8,278 nucleotides of DNA from Acidobacteriota bacterium (lineage in GTDB: Bacteria > Acidobacteriota > Blastocatellia > Pyrinomonadales > Pyrinomonadaceae). Made by a program: the position numbers and the translations under genes. Of this stretch, positions 1-6,587 are shown in pieces. Where the stretch lies: contig JACCYR010000266.1 in assembly GCA_013696385.1 (NCBI GenBank), forward strand, positions 1 through 8,278, given 5' to 3'. How positions within the stretch are numbered: position 1 is the first letter of the stretch; each line of letters opens with the position of its first letter. The notes under the pieces are model-generated. The model ran no database searches, had not been told where the DNA came from, and worked only from the letters and a program-made list of their open reading frames with translations.

Positions 1-2412
1 GTTGAAAAACTGCCTAATGGTGAATTTAAGAATGAACTCGATATCGACGTTATCGTTTTCGGGCGAAATTATGCCGGAAAAAAGGTTGGACCTTACGCCC
101 GCCTGCTTGAATTTCAGCTTAATGAAATAATTGTTCTTGAAGATGCATGGGAAACCAACCTTTTTTATATTTTGGTTGAAGGCAGCCTTGACGTGACGAT
201 TATCGATGAAACCGGCATTGAAAAAAAAGTCGGCGAAATTAAACAAGGAAACACTTTCGGCGAAATGGCGGTTTTAGCCGGAACTCGGCGCAACGCCACC
301 GTCAAAGCTCCGCCCGATTCAACTGCGCTTGTCTTAGAACTAACGCGCCCGGCTTTGCGTCTTTTGCGAAAGCTTCCAAAGTTCGGCAAAGTTCTTGACC
401 GCAGCTATCGAAAATATGGCTTGGATTTGACGCTCAATGACATCAAGAACTTCTCGCCTGAATCATTTAACCAAGAATTACTGAAACAACTCGGCGATTC
501 GGCGCGATTTGTTGTTTATGAAAAAAACCACGTCCTTTTTCATGAACGCGACCCGATTAACCGTTTAGTATTTGTCCGCAACGGCTGGATTCAAAGAGTT
601 TCAGGCGCGGATTTTAATCCGGCGGTGGCTGATTTTCTGCTTGGAACTGATAAGGATGTCGGCTTGGATTTTCTTGGCGCGGGCAGTTGTCTTGGACTCG
701 AAGCACTTGAAAACAAAAAGGATTGGGCATATACCGCAACTGTTTTAGGACGGACTGAGGTGCTGGAAGTTGCAGTTTCGCGGCTTAGGGAAAATCCTGA
801 TTTGGCAAAATCAGTTATTACATCTTTAGGCGAGAGTTCAAAGGCTGACAATACTGTAAAACCTGAACCGCCGGTTGATAAAAGAGTCATTGACTCAACC
901 AACAAGGTTATCGAAACAGGCTTGGTTGACACGACAAATTTGCTTGTTATGGATATGGACAAATGTATCCGATGCGGAAATTGTTCGCTTGCCTGCCAGC
1001 ACGTTCACGGAAATTCGCGCCTTCTGCGACGCGGCATTCATATCGAACGTCCGGTCAAACCAAAAAGCTACAGTATTCAAGATGTTTTAGTTCCCTCTGT
1101 TTGTCTGCATTGCCAAGACCCCGAATGTTTGACAGGTTGTCCGACAGGTGCAATCGGACGTTACCCCGACGGACAAATTGACATCAATAAGGCGACCTGT
1201 ATCGGCTGTGGTGATTGCGCGACTCAATGTCCCTACAACGCGATTACAATGGTTCCGCGCGACCAGAGCAGCGACAAACAGAAAGATAATTTTTTCAGAA
1301 AGGCTTTTGCCGAAATTTTTTCCCTCAAACCGGCAATGATTCCAAAACCCGTAACACAAACAGAAGATTTGCTCGCTATTAAATGCAATCTTTGCCAAGG
1401 CACACCGCTAAATCCGGCAAATGCCACGCGAAAAACTTACTCCTGTGAAGAAAGTTGTCCGACCGGCGCGCTCGTGCGTGTCAATCCGCGCGAGTATTTC
1501 AGCGAAGTAAAAAACACGCTCGGTTTAATTTACAAAGACCAGACACACGCCATCGGGCGTAATATTCACCAACGCGATGTCGGCGCAATCCTTTGGCATA
1601 TCTTTGGAATACTGATAATACTTGCCGGTGGTTATTTTGCACTTTGGGGAACGCTCAAATTTTCGCAAGACGCTCTGTTATTACCTGATTCGTGGCTGAC
1701 GATGCGCTGGATTACCGGTTTGCTGGGTCTTGGCGGAATTACTTGGGTGATGCTCTATCCGCTTCGCAAACAGGTTTATCGCCACCGAGCCGGTGCATTG
1801 CGCTATTGGATGCTGACCCATATTTATCTTGGAATTCTTGCCGGATTTGTTTTGTTGATTCACGGCGGAACGACATCGACAGGACTTTTGACAACTCTGC
1901 TGATGATTTCTTTTGACATGGTAATTGCGTCCGGTATTTTTGGCGTGTTTTGTTATATAGTTGTGCCGCGTATTATGACAAGTATTGAAGGCGAACCTTT
2001 GCTGCTCGAAGATTTGCAGCAAAGACGCGAGGAACTTCGCGCTAAATTGGCGGAAATAAGCGAATCCGATACAAATCCCGAATTGCAGAACTTGGTTAAA
2101 ACCCGTGTCAAACCTCTCTTTCTTTCTCTTGGTTATCTGCTTCGCCAATACTTTAAAAAAGAAGATTTAAAGACAATGCTGGCACGGGCGCGTGAGAAAT
2201 TCAAAATGGAGGCGGAAAGTCTTGGGCGTTCTGAAGGAGTGCGATTAATTGCGGCGGTTGAAGATGCGGCAACGCTTCGCCGGATAGATGCGCTTTGCTA
2301 CCTGCACCGGCTTTTGAAACTCTGGGTTGCTCCGCATGTTTTCTTTACTTCGTTAATGCTAATTTTGATGGTCGTTCACATAGTTCAAGTGGTGTATTTC
2401 AACGTCAGATGA
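1..2412 (+). CDS. Cyclic-nucleotide-binding / four-cluster ferredoxin / diheme-b membrane fusion protein (5' partial)
   Basis: The frame is open from base 1 and has no plausible start inside the window. The first in-frame TTG (172) lies inside the first CNB beta-roll, so the gene begins upstream. Counting residue 1 at base 1, 803 residues are visible. Residues about 25-120 form a CNB domain with FGEMA (86-90) and a phosphate-cassette-like GTRRNATV (94-101). Residues about 158-275 form a second, degenerate CNB. Residues 318-490 hold 16 Cys in four groups (322/325/328/332, 368/371/376/380, 400/403/406/410, 462/465/482/486), as in DmsB/NrfC-type electron-transfer subunits. Five membrane helices follow (about 528-550, 565-587, 604-622, 629-656, 776-801). 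Helices 3 and 5 each carry H-x13-H (H607/H621, H779/H793), suited to two stacked b hemes. A soluble loop of about 110 residues separates helices 4 and 5. The arginine/lysine-rich loop between helices 2 and 3 suggests a cytoplasmic N-terminal part. It probably passes electrons between cytoplasmic carriers and the periplasmic heptaheme partner encoded next. Substrate and direction are unknown. Confidence 0.9.
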   Translation, partial: VEKLPNGEFKNELDIDVIVFGRNYAGKKVGPYARLLEFQLNEIIVLEDAWETNLFYILVEGSLDVTIIDETGIEKKVGEIKQGNTFGEMAVLAGTRRNATVKAPPDSTALVLELTRPALRLLRKLPKFGKVLDRSYRKYGLDLTLNDIKNFSPESFNQELLKQLGDSARFVVYEKNHVLFHERDPINRLVFVRNGWIQRVSGADFNPAVADFLLGTDKDVGLDFLGAGSCLGLEALENKKDWAYTATVLGRTEVLEVAVSRLRENPDLAKSVITSLGESSKADNTVKPEPPVDKRVIDSTNKVIETGLVDTTNLLVMDMDKCIRCGNCSLACQHVHGNSRLLRRGIHIERPVKPKSYSIQDVLVPSVCLHCQDPECLTGCPTGAIGRYPDGQIDINKATCIGCGDCATQCPYNAITMVPRDQSSDKQKDNFFRKAFAEIFSLKPAMIPKPVTQTEDLLAIKCNLCQGTPLNPANATRKTYSCEESCPTGALVRVNPREYFSEVKNTLGLIYKDQTHAIGRNIHQRDVGAILWHIFGILIILAGGYFALWGTLKFSQDALLLPDSWLTMRWITGLLGLGGITWVMLYPLRKQVYRHRAGALRYWMLTHIYLGILAGFVLLIHGGTTSTGLLTTLLMISFDMVIASGIFGVFCYIVVPRIMTSIEGEPLLLEDLQQRREELRAKLAEISESDTNPELQNLVKTRVKPLFLSLGYLLRQYFKKEDLKTMLARAREKFKMEAESLGRSEGVRLIAAVEDAATLRRIDALCYLHRLLKLWVAPHVFFTSLMLILMVVHIVQVVYFNVR

Positions 2413-3845
2413 AACTGGAAAGCGGAAAATTTTTCATTACCGAAGCGGACAGCAGCGCGAATGCTACCGTTGTGGAAAAAGACGGTTTGGTATTGGGACG
2501 AATGCAAAGCTGCGATATTGTTCTCAATCACCGGACTGTTTCCCGCGTCCACGCCGGAATCAACTGCATCGAAGATGAATATTTTCTTATCAATCTCAGC
2601 GTTTCAAATTCCATTACGCTCAATGGACGCTTACTGAGTTCAGAAGAAGCCGATGTTCTGGCGGATGGCGACATTATCCAAATCGGAACATTTTTGATAT
2701 TAGTAACGCGCAAAGGGAAAAATCTTGAACTTTTTGTTTCGACTCAATTTACCGGCGAATTAGTGCCGAAAACAACGAGTGATTTGGACAGGAAAAAGCC
2801 GCCCGTCAAAGCAACCGCCGAAGTTCAGGATGTATTAAAGGTTTTTTGGGAAAAAAGAACACGCGATAAGGACGAATACGGCACATCTCTGCGACCGACG
2901 GAAAAGCCGCTGCCCGGCAAAGCCTTGATAAATTGGCGACCGACCAACGATTTGGCTCGTCCGTGGCGTTTCGGCATTTTTACTTGGAGTTTTGTCATTA
3001 TCGCTCTAATCGCTTTTGCTTCTTTTAAGTTTTACCCGCAAGCGTATGAGCCGAAACCGCTCTCCAATCCGCATACGCGCACGAGTTTCAGCAAAACTGA
3101 AATGATTGCCAATCAGTTAAATGAAAATTCCTGCACGACTTGCCACACATTAAGCGGAAAAATTGAAGATTCGTGTTTAAAATGTCATCAAACGGAAGTA
3201 TTTCACGGTCAAAATACCAAAGCGCACGCAGAAGTCGGAATCGGCTGCACAAGTTGTCATTTTGAGCATCAGGGCGAAGGTTTTGAACCGCGGCTGGCGG
3301 CTTTTGAAACGTGCGTTTCTTGTCATAACGATAATAATAAAAATCTTTATAACGGAAAAAGCGTGGCGACACCGCATAAAGGCGGATTTGGTTATGTTGC
3401 CGAAAATGGTCAGTGGAAATGGAACGGAGTTTCAGAAGAAACTGCCGAAACAATGCCTAACGTGATAAAAATTGCCGACTCCGGTGATAATGTCCAACTT
3501 AGCCGCAACAAACAGTTTCACGCAATTCATCTGTTTCGTTTAAAACCGGTTGAAGGTTTGCAAACCGATAAATCCGGTTCAATTTCTTGCTCAAGTTGTC
3601 ATAAGAGTTTTGACCCGCTTGACCGCGAAACGCCAAAACAAACCTGCGCGATATGTCATAGCGGTTACGTCGATAAAACTTCTGGAAAAACTTTGGTCGA
3701 GGACACTAAGCAAAATTGTGTTTCCTGCCACGTCCAACACCAATACGATAAAAATCGTTGGGACAAATTTTTAACCGATTCGGCTTTGCAGCACCGCGAA
3801 AAAGCCGTTGAATTACAAATTAAACGAATAAACGATAAACAATGA
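2409..3845 (+). CDS. FHA domain / membrane anchor / periplasmic heptaheme cytochrome c
   Basis: The protein has 478 residues. The ATG at 2409 overlaps the upstream stop (ATGA) and places the FHA domain at the N-terminus. An earlier in-frame ATG at 2295 lies deep in the previous gene and would add an unrelated N-terminal extension, so it was rejected. The FHA domain (about 18-100) keeps the phosphothreonine-binding pattern: LGR, SCDIVL, SRVHA and ITLNG. A charged linker leads to one helix (about 186-208). There is no N-terminal signal peptide, so the FHA part should be cytoplasmic and the C-terminal part periplasmic; the basic residues just before the helix agree. Seven CxxCH heme sites start at C242, C256, C280, C302, C394, C413 and C437. 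Hemes 3 and 7 are followed by an extra His (CHFEHQ, CHVQHQ), probably an axial ligand of another heme. HAIH before heme 5 may supply more distal ligands. The overlap with both neighbours suggests it is the periplasmic electron carrier of the complex, with Thr phosphorylation as a possible input. No kinase or phosphatase is visible here. Confidence 0.93.
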   Translation: MKLESGKFFITEADSSANATVVEKDGLVLGRMQSCDIVLNHRTVSRVHAGINCIEDEYFLINLSVSNSITLNGRLLSSEEADVLADGDIIQIGTFLILVTRKGKNLELFVSTQFTGELVPKTTSDLDRKKPPVKATAEVQDVLKVFWEKRTRDKDEYGTSLRPTEKPLPGKALINWRPTNDLARPWRFGIFTWSFVIIALIAFASFKFYPQAYEPKPLSNPHTRTSFSKTEMIANQLNENSCTTCHTLSGKIEDSCLKCHQTEVFHGQNTKAHAEVGIGCTSCHFEHQGEGFEPRLAAFETCVSCHNDNNKNLYNGKSVATPHKGGFGYVAENGQWKWNGVSEETAETMPNVIKIADSGDNVQLSRNKQFHAIHLFRLKPVEGLQTDKSGSISCSSCHKSFDPLDRETPKQTCAICHSGYVDKTSGKTLVEDTKQNCVSCHVQHQYDKNRWDKFLTDSALQHREKAVELQIKRINDKQ

Positions 3846-5785
3846 AAATATCACAATTCATAATCTGTTTCGTTTTATTGGCACTGGTTGTTTTTGTCAA
3901 CCTAAATTTCGGCGCGGACGGCGTTACCAAAATTGGCGGATTAACTTGGCTTGGATGGGCGAGTATCGGTTTGTTTTTGGTCGGTGTCGGTTTTGTTTTT
4001 GCCGTCGGCGACCTGGCGCGGGCGTTTAGTTTTTTTGATAAAAGTGATGTCGAGGCAAATCCGCTTCCCAAAGTCCGCACTCTGACCGCTGAGGAACTTG
4101 CCGAACTCGGTGTAAAAAAATATAAAGGTCCGAGTTTTCCGCATCCGGTAATTTTTACCGAACGTTGTATCGGCTGTCAAGCATGTGTTGATGCTTGCCC
4201 GCACGATGTTTTGGCAATTGTGGGCGGAACGGCAGCGGTCGTCGGCGCAGACCAATGTATGGAAGATACGGCGTGTCAGGTCGAATGTCCGGTTAATCCA
4301 AAGGCGTGCATTATTATTAACACGGCGAAAACAATTCGGGCGCGTCCAGCACCGACCCGCGACGGCGCGACTTATGTTACAAATGTCAAAGGCTGTTACA
4401 TTATCGGCGATGTTTCTGGAGTTCCTCTGATAAAAAATGCGGTCAAAGAAGGCGCGGAAGTTATTGAAGTCATCGCGGAAGAGCTCAAAAATTCACCCGA
4501 TGAATCAAAAGCGGAATACGATGTTGCCATTATCGGAATCGGTCCGGGCGGCGCGTCTGCCGCATCTATGGCGCACGACAAAGGACTTCGTTATGTCGGA
4601 ATCGAACAAACCAAAATTTTATCAACGATAGTTTCATATCCGAAAGGTAAATATATTTTCTTCAAACCGGATACAAAGGATTGGAACGGCGGTTTGAGCG
4701 TTGCCGGTTTGGGTTTGGTCAAAGGAAAATATGATGTTGAACCCGTTCTAGACAGCGACGGCATAATTGATGACGCTCTTAAAGCCGAAATCGGAAAAAT
4801 CAGCATTGAACAGGCAGAGATTCTACGCTCCGAAATGGCGGGCAAAATTCCTAATTCTATGCAGCCGGATTTTGTTCCGCTTTTGGAAGAAAAATCAAAG
4901 AAAGAAATTAATAAGTTGTTTCGTCAATATCTTTCCGAAAAAAGCGATCTCGCGGCTTTCGGCGGATTGACAGCCGAAAAATGGCGCGAACTTTACGAGA
5001 TTTATTTTTTGAAATTGGATAAAGCGCAGCAAGAACAGATTTTATCAACCATTCGCCGTGACATCGCCCAAAATTTAGAGCATAAAATCCCGGGCGACCA
5101 GCGCGAGAGAATTTTATCAATCTGGCTCAACGGATTGCAGGAAAAAGGCGTAAAAATCAACGAGGAGGAAAATTGTAAAGCCGTAAAACCTGCCGAAGAC
5201 GGAGATTATTTCATTATCCAAACCGAGCGAGGCGATGAGCTGACACCGATGACTTATCGGGCGCGAAGAGTCGTTATCGCCATCGGTTTGCGCGGTTCGC
5301 CAAACAAACTTCGTCTGCCAAACGAAGATATGAAAATTACGCGCAACGGCAGAGAAGAAAGTAAGGTTTTGTATAGTTTGGCAAATCCGTCGGAGTTTAA
5401 AGGCAAACATCTGATGCTCGTCGGCGGCGGTAATTCCGCCGTTGAGTCGGCGGTTGATCTGGTGGCGGTGCGCGACGGCGCGACAATTACGCCGCGCAGC
5501 CCGGAAGATATGAACACCGTTACTTTGCTTGTCCGCGATACTCTTGCCGGTAACGTCAAATTTGGTAATAAGTTACAGCTTTATCAATGTATGGACGACG
5601 GTATTATTAGTGTCAGGTTCGGAGTCGGAATAAAAGAAATGCGCGAAAATGAAGTGATTTTAATGAATGTTAAAACCAAAGAAGAATTTAGTCCGATTCC
5701 CAATGATTACGTTTTCGCACTGATTGGCGGCGAACGTCCCGACAGATTTCTAAAATCAATCGGGATTACAATTTCAGATTCGTAA
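3842..5785 (+). CDS. Membrane-anchored ferredoxin-FAD/NAD(P) oxidoreductase
   Basis: The protein has 647 residues, and its ATG overlaps the upstream stop by 4 bases. Two N-terminal helices (about 3-23 and 35-57) form a hairpin that leaves the rest cytoplasmic. A two-cluster ferredoxin follows. Motif 1 is complete (C109, C112, C115, C119-P). Motif 2 is C139, D142, C145, C149-P, with Asp in place of the second Cys and an extra C156. Residues 184-198 (GCYIIGDVSGVPLIK) resemble the FAD-contacting GD segment that normally ends thioredoxin-reductase-like flavoproteins. The FAD Rossmann motif comes after it (GIGPGG, 232-237). The NAD(P) motif GGGNSA is at 528-533. The protein ends at 647, just after VFALIGGERPDRFL, where that GD segment would normally come next. 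A mostly helical insert of about 110-130 residues (about 300-428) interrupts the FAD region. No CxxC disulfide centre is seen in the flavoprotein part, so thioredoxin reductase activity is unlikely. The likely role is to move electrons between NAD(P)H and the FeS chain. The family name is not certain. Confidence 0.9.
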   Translation: MKISQFIICFVLLALVVFVNLNFGADGVTKIGGLTWLGWASIGLFLVGVGFVFAVGDLARAFSFFDKSDVEANPLPKVRTLTAEELAELGVKKYKGPSFPHPVIFTERCIGCQACVDACPHDVLAIVGGTAAVVGADQCMEDTACQVECPVNPKACIIINTAKTIRARPAPTRDGATYVTNVKGCYIIGDVSGVPLIKNAVKEGAEVIEVIAEELKNSPDESKAEYDVAIIGIGPGGASAASMAHDKGLRYVGIEQTKILSTIVSYPKGKYIFFKPDTKDWNGGLSVAGLGLVKGKYDVEPVLDSDGIIDDALKAEIGKISIEQAEILRSEMAGKIPNSMQPDFVPLLEEKSKKEINKLFRQYLSEKSDLAAFGGLTAEKWRELYEIYFLKLDKAQQEQILSTIRRDIAQNLEHKIPGDQRERILSIWLNGLQEKGVKINEEENCKAVKPAEDGDYFIIQTERGDELTPMTYRARRVVIAIGLRGSPNKLRLPNEDMKITRNGREESKVLYSLANPSEFKGKHLMLVGGGNSAVESAVDLVAVRDGATITPRSPEDMNTVTLLVRDTLAGNVKFGNKLQLYQCMDDGIISVRFGVGIKEMRENEVILMNVKTKEEFSPIPNDYVFALIGGERPDRFLKSIGITISDS

Positions 5786-5787
5786 AT

Positions 5788-6486
5788 ATGAAGAAAGAAA
5801 GTATTTTATTCGGTATTATCGGTTTTCTGCTCGGTTGCATACTGAGTTTTGTTTTCACGAACAATTTAAACAGAAACCATCTGCAAGCGCAGACATCGGT
5901 TCAGCCGGATGCAAACTCGGCGCAAAATCCGCTTTTACCCGAAGGTCATCCGTCGTTAGACGATTCCGGCAACCCAACAACACAAGGCGGTGCGCCGCTG
6001 CCGCAAGTTCAGGAAGCCTTAAAAGCGGCTCAGGAACAACCGAATAATTTTGAAGTTCAGATGAATGCGGGCGATTTATATTATCAGATTCAAAAATTTG
6101 ACGAATCAATAAAGTTTTACGAGCAAGCCAACAAGCTTCGTCCCGGTTTGATTGAAGTATTAACCCAGCTTGGAAATGCCAACTTTGATTCCGAAAAATT
6201 TGAGCAAGCTGAAGAATGGTATCTTAAAGTTTTGGCGAAAAACCCCAATGATATAAATGTAAGAACCGATTTAGGTTTGACGTTTTTTCTGCGCGAACCG
6301 CGAAATATCGAGCGAGCAATTAAAGAATATCAAATCGCGCTTGGAAAAGAACCGAATCACGAACTTACGCTGCAAAATTTAGCGATTGCATTAAGAGAAA
6401 AAGGCGATACGCAAGGTTTTCAGGAAACCATTGAAAAACTGCGAAGCGTAAATCCGAATAATCCAATTTTGAAGAATTCGCCTTGA
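5788..6486 (+). CDS. Membrane-anchored TPR protein
   Basis: The protein has 232 residues. Its ATG lies 2 bases after the preceding stop, and no clear ribosome-binding site is present, so translation is probably coupled. Residues about 6-24 are one hydrophobic segment. LLGC (C17) superficially resembles a lipobox, but hydrophobic residues continue past the Cys, so a membrane anchor is more likely than a lipoprotein. A low-complexity linker rich in Pro, Gln and Asn covers about 30-72. Four TPR-like units follow (about 87-119, 120-153, 154-189, 190-223), with the usual small and aromatic helix-packing residues, for example AGDLYYQ, LGNANF, DLGLTFF and LAIAL. TPR proteins of this layout serve as assembly scaffolds, and some (CcmI/CcmH- and NrfG-like) act in cytochrome c maturation. 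Position behind a heptaheme cytochrome gene makes a maturation or assembly role plausible, but no sequence feature proves it. Confidence 0.9.
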   Translation: MKKESILFGIIGFLLGCILSFVFTNNLNRNHLQAQTSVQPDANSAQNPLLPEGHPSLDDSGNPTTQGGAPLPQVQEALKAAQEQPNNFEVQMNAGDLYYQIQKFDESIKFYEQANKLRPGLIEVLTQLGNANFDSEKFEQAEEWYLKVLAKNPNDINVRTDLGLTFFLREPRNIERAIKEYQIALGKEPNHELTLQNLAIALREKGDTQGFQETIEKLRSVNPNNPILKNSP

Positions 6487-6494
6487 TTAGCCAA

Positions 6495-6525
6495 TTAAAA
6501 ATTTCTTATTTGTTAAAAATTTCTT
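6495..6525. repeat. 13-base direct repeat, two copies 18 bases apart
   Basis: The sequence TTAAAAATTTCTT occurs at 6495-6507 and again, identical, at 6513-6525, with a 5-base spacer (ATTTG). It sits just after the TPR gene stop and about 60-90 bases before the next start. It may be a tandem operator site, an AT-rich upstream promoter element or a simple slippage duplication. Confidence 0.75.
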
Positions 6526-6540
6526 TGTTTTTCTAAGTCT

Positions 6541-6557
6541 TTGTAGCATTTTTACAA
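6541..6557. repeat. Short inverted repeat
   Basis: TTGTA (6541-6545) pairs with TACAA (6553-6557) across a 7-base loop. The stem is only 5 AT-rich base pairs and no T-run follows, so it is a poor terminator. It could be half-sites for a dimeric regulator or chance. Confidence 0.35.
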
Positions 6558-6574
6558 GACGTTCGTTTAATTTT

Positions 6575-6578
6575 AGGG
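6575..6578 (+). promoter_or_regulatory. Weak ribosome-binding site deciding the start at 6588
   Basis: AGGG lies 9 bases before the ATG at 6588. A second in-frame ATG at 6597 would be 18 bases away, so 6588 is preferred. An in-frame stop at 6534 limits how far upstream the gene can start. Confidence 0.5.
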
Positions 6579-6587
6579 TTAGCCGTG

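Larger units (their letters stand above)
6487..6587. other. AT-rich intergenic region between operon and outer-membrane gene
   Basis: About 100 bases with no coding capacity of note. It is clearly more AT-rich than the flanking genes. It contains a 13-base direct repeat, a short inverted repeat and a weak ribosome-binding site, listed separately. No strong sigma70-type -35/-10 pair and no classical GC-rich hairpin plus T-run terminator could be identified. A promoter for the downstream gene probably lies here, because the spacing pattern changes sharply from the overlapping genes before it. Confidence 0.6.

Noticed and set aside
172..174. TTG as the start of the first gene
   Set aside because: The frame is open back to base 1 and the residues before 172 form the first strands of the CNB beta-roll, so the true start lies upstream.
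2295..2408. Upstream ATG extending the FHA-cytochrome protein by 38 residues
   Set aside because: It overlaps the previous gene's last membrane helix in another frame, and the ATG at 2409 gives a proper FHA N-terminus and a 4-base overlap.
3842..5785. Thioredoxin reductase assignment
   Set aside because: No redox-active CxxC pair is present outside the ferredoxin motifs, and the order of flavin motifs differs.
5836..5838. Lipoprotein modification at Cys17 of the TPR protein
   Set aside because: The hydrophobic stretch continues past the Cys (ILSFVF), which fits a membrane anchor better than a lipobox.
6541..6571. Promoter with TTGTAG and TTTAAT
   Set aside because: The spacer is 19 bases and the transcript would begin at or after the AGGG ribosome-binding site, so it does not work well as a promoter for 6588.
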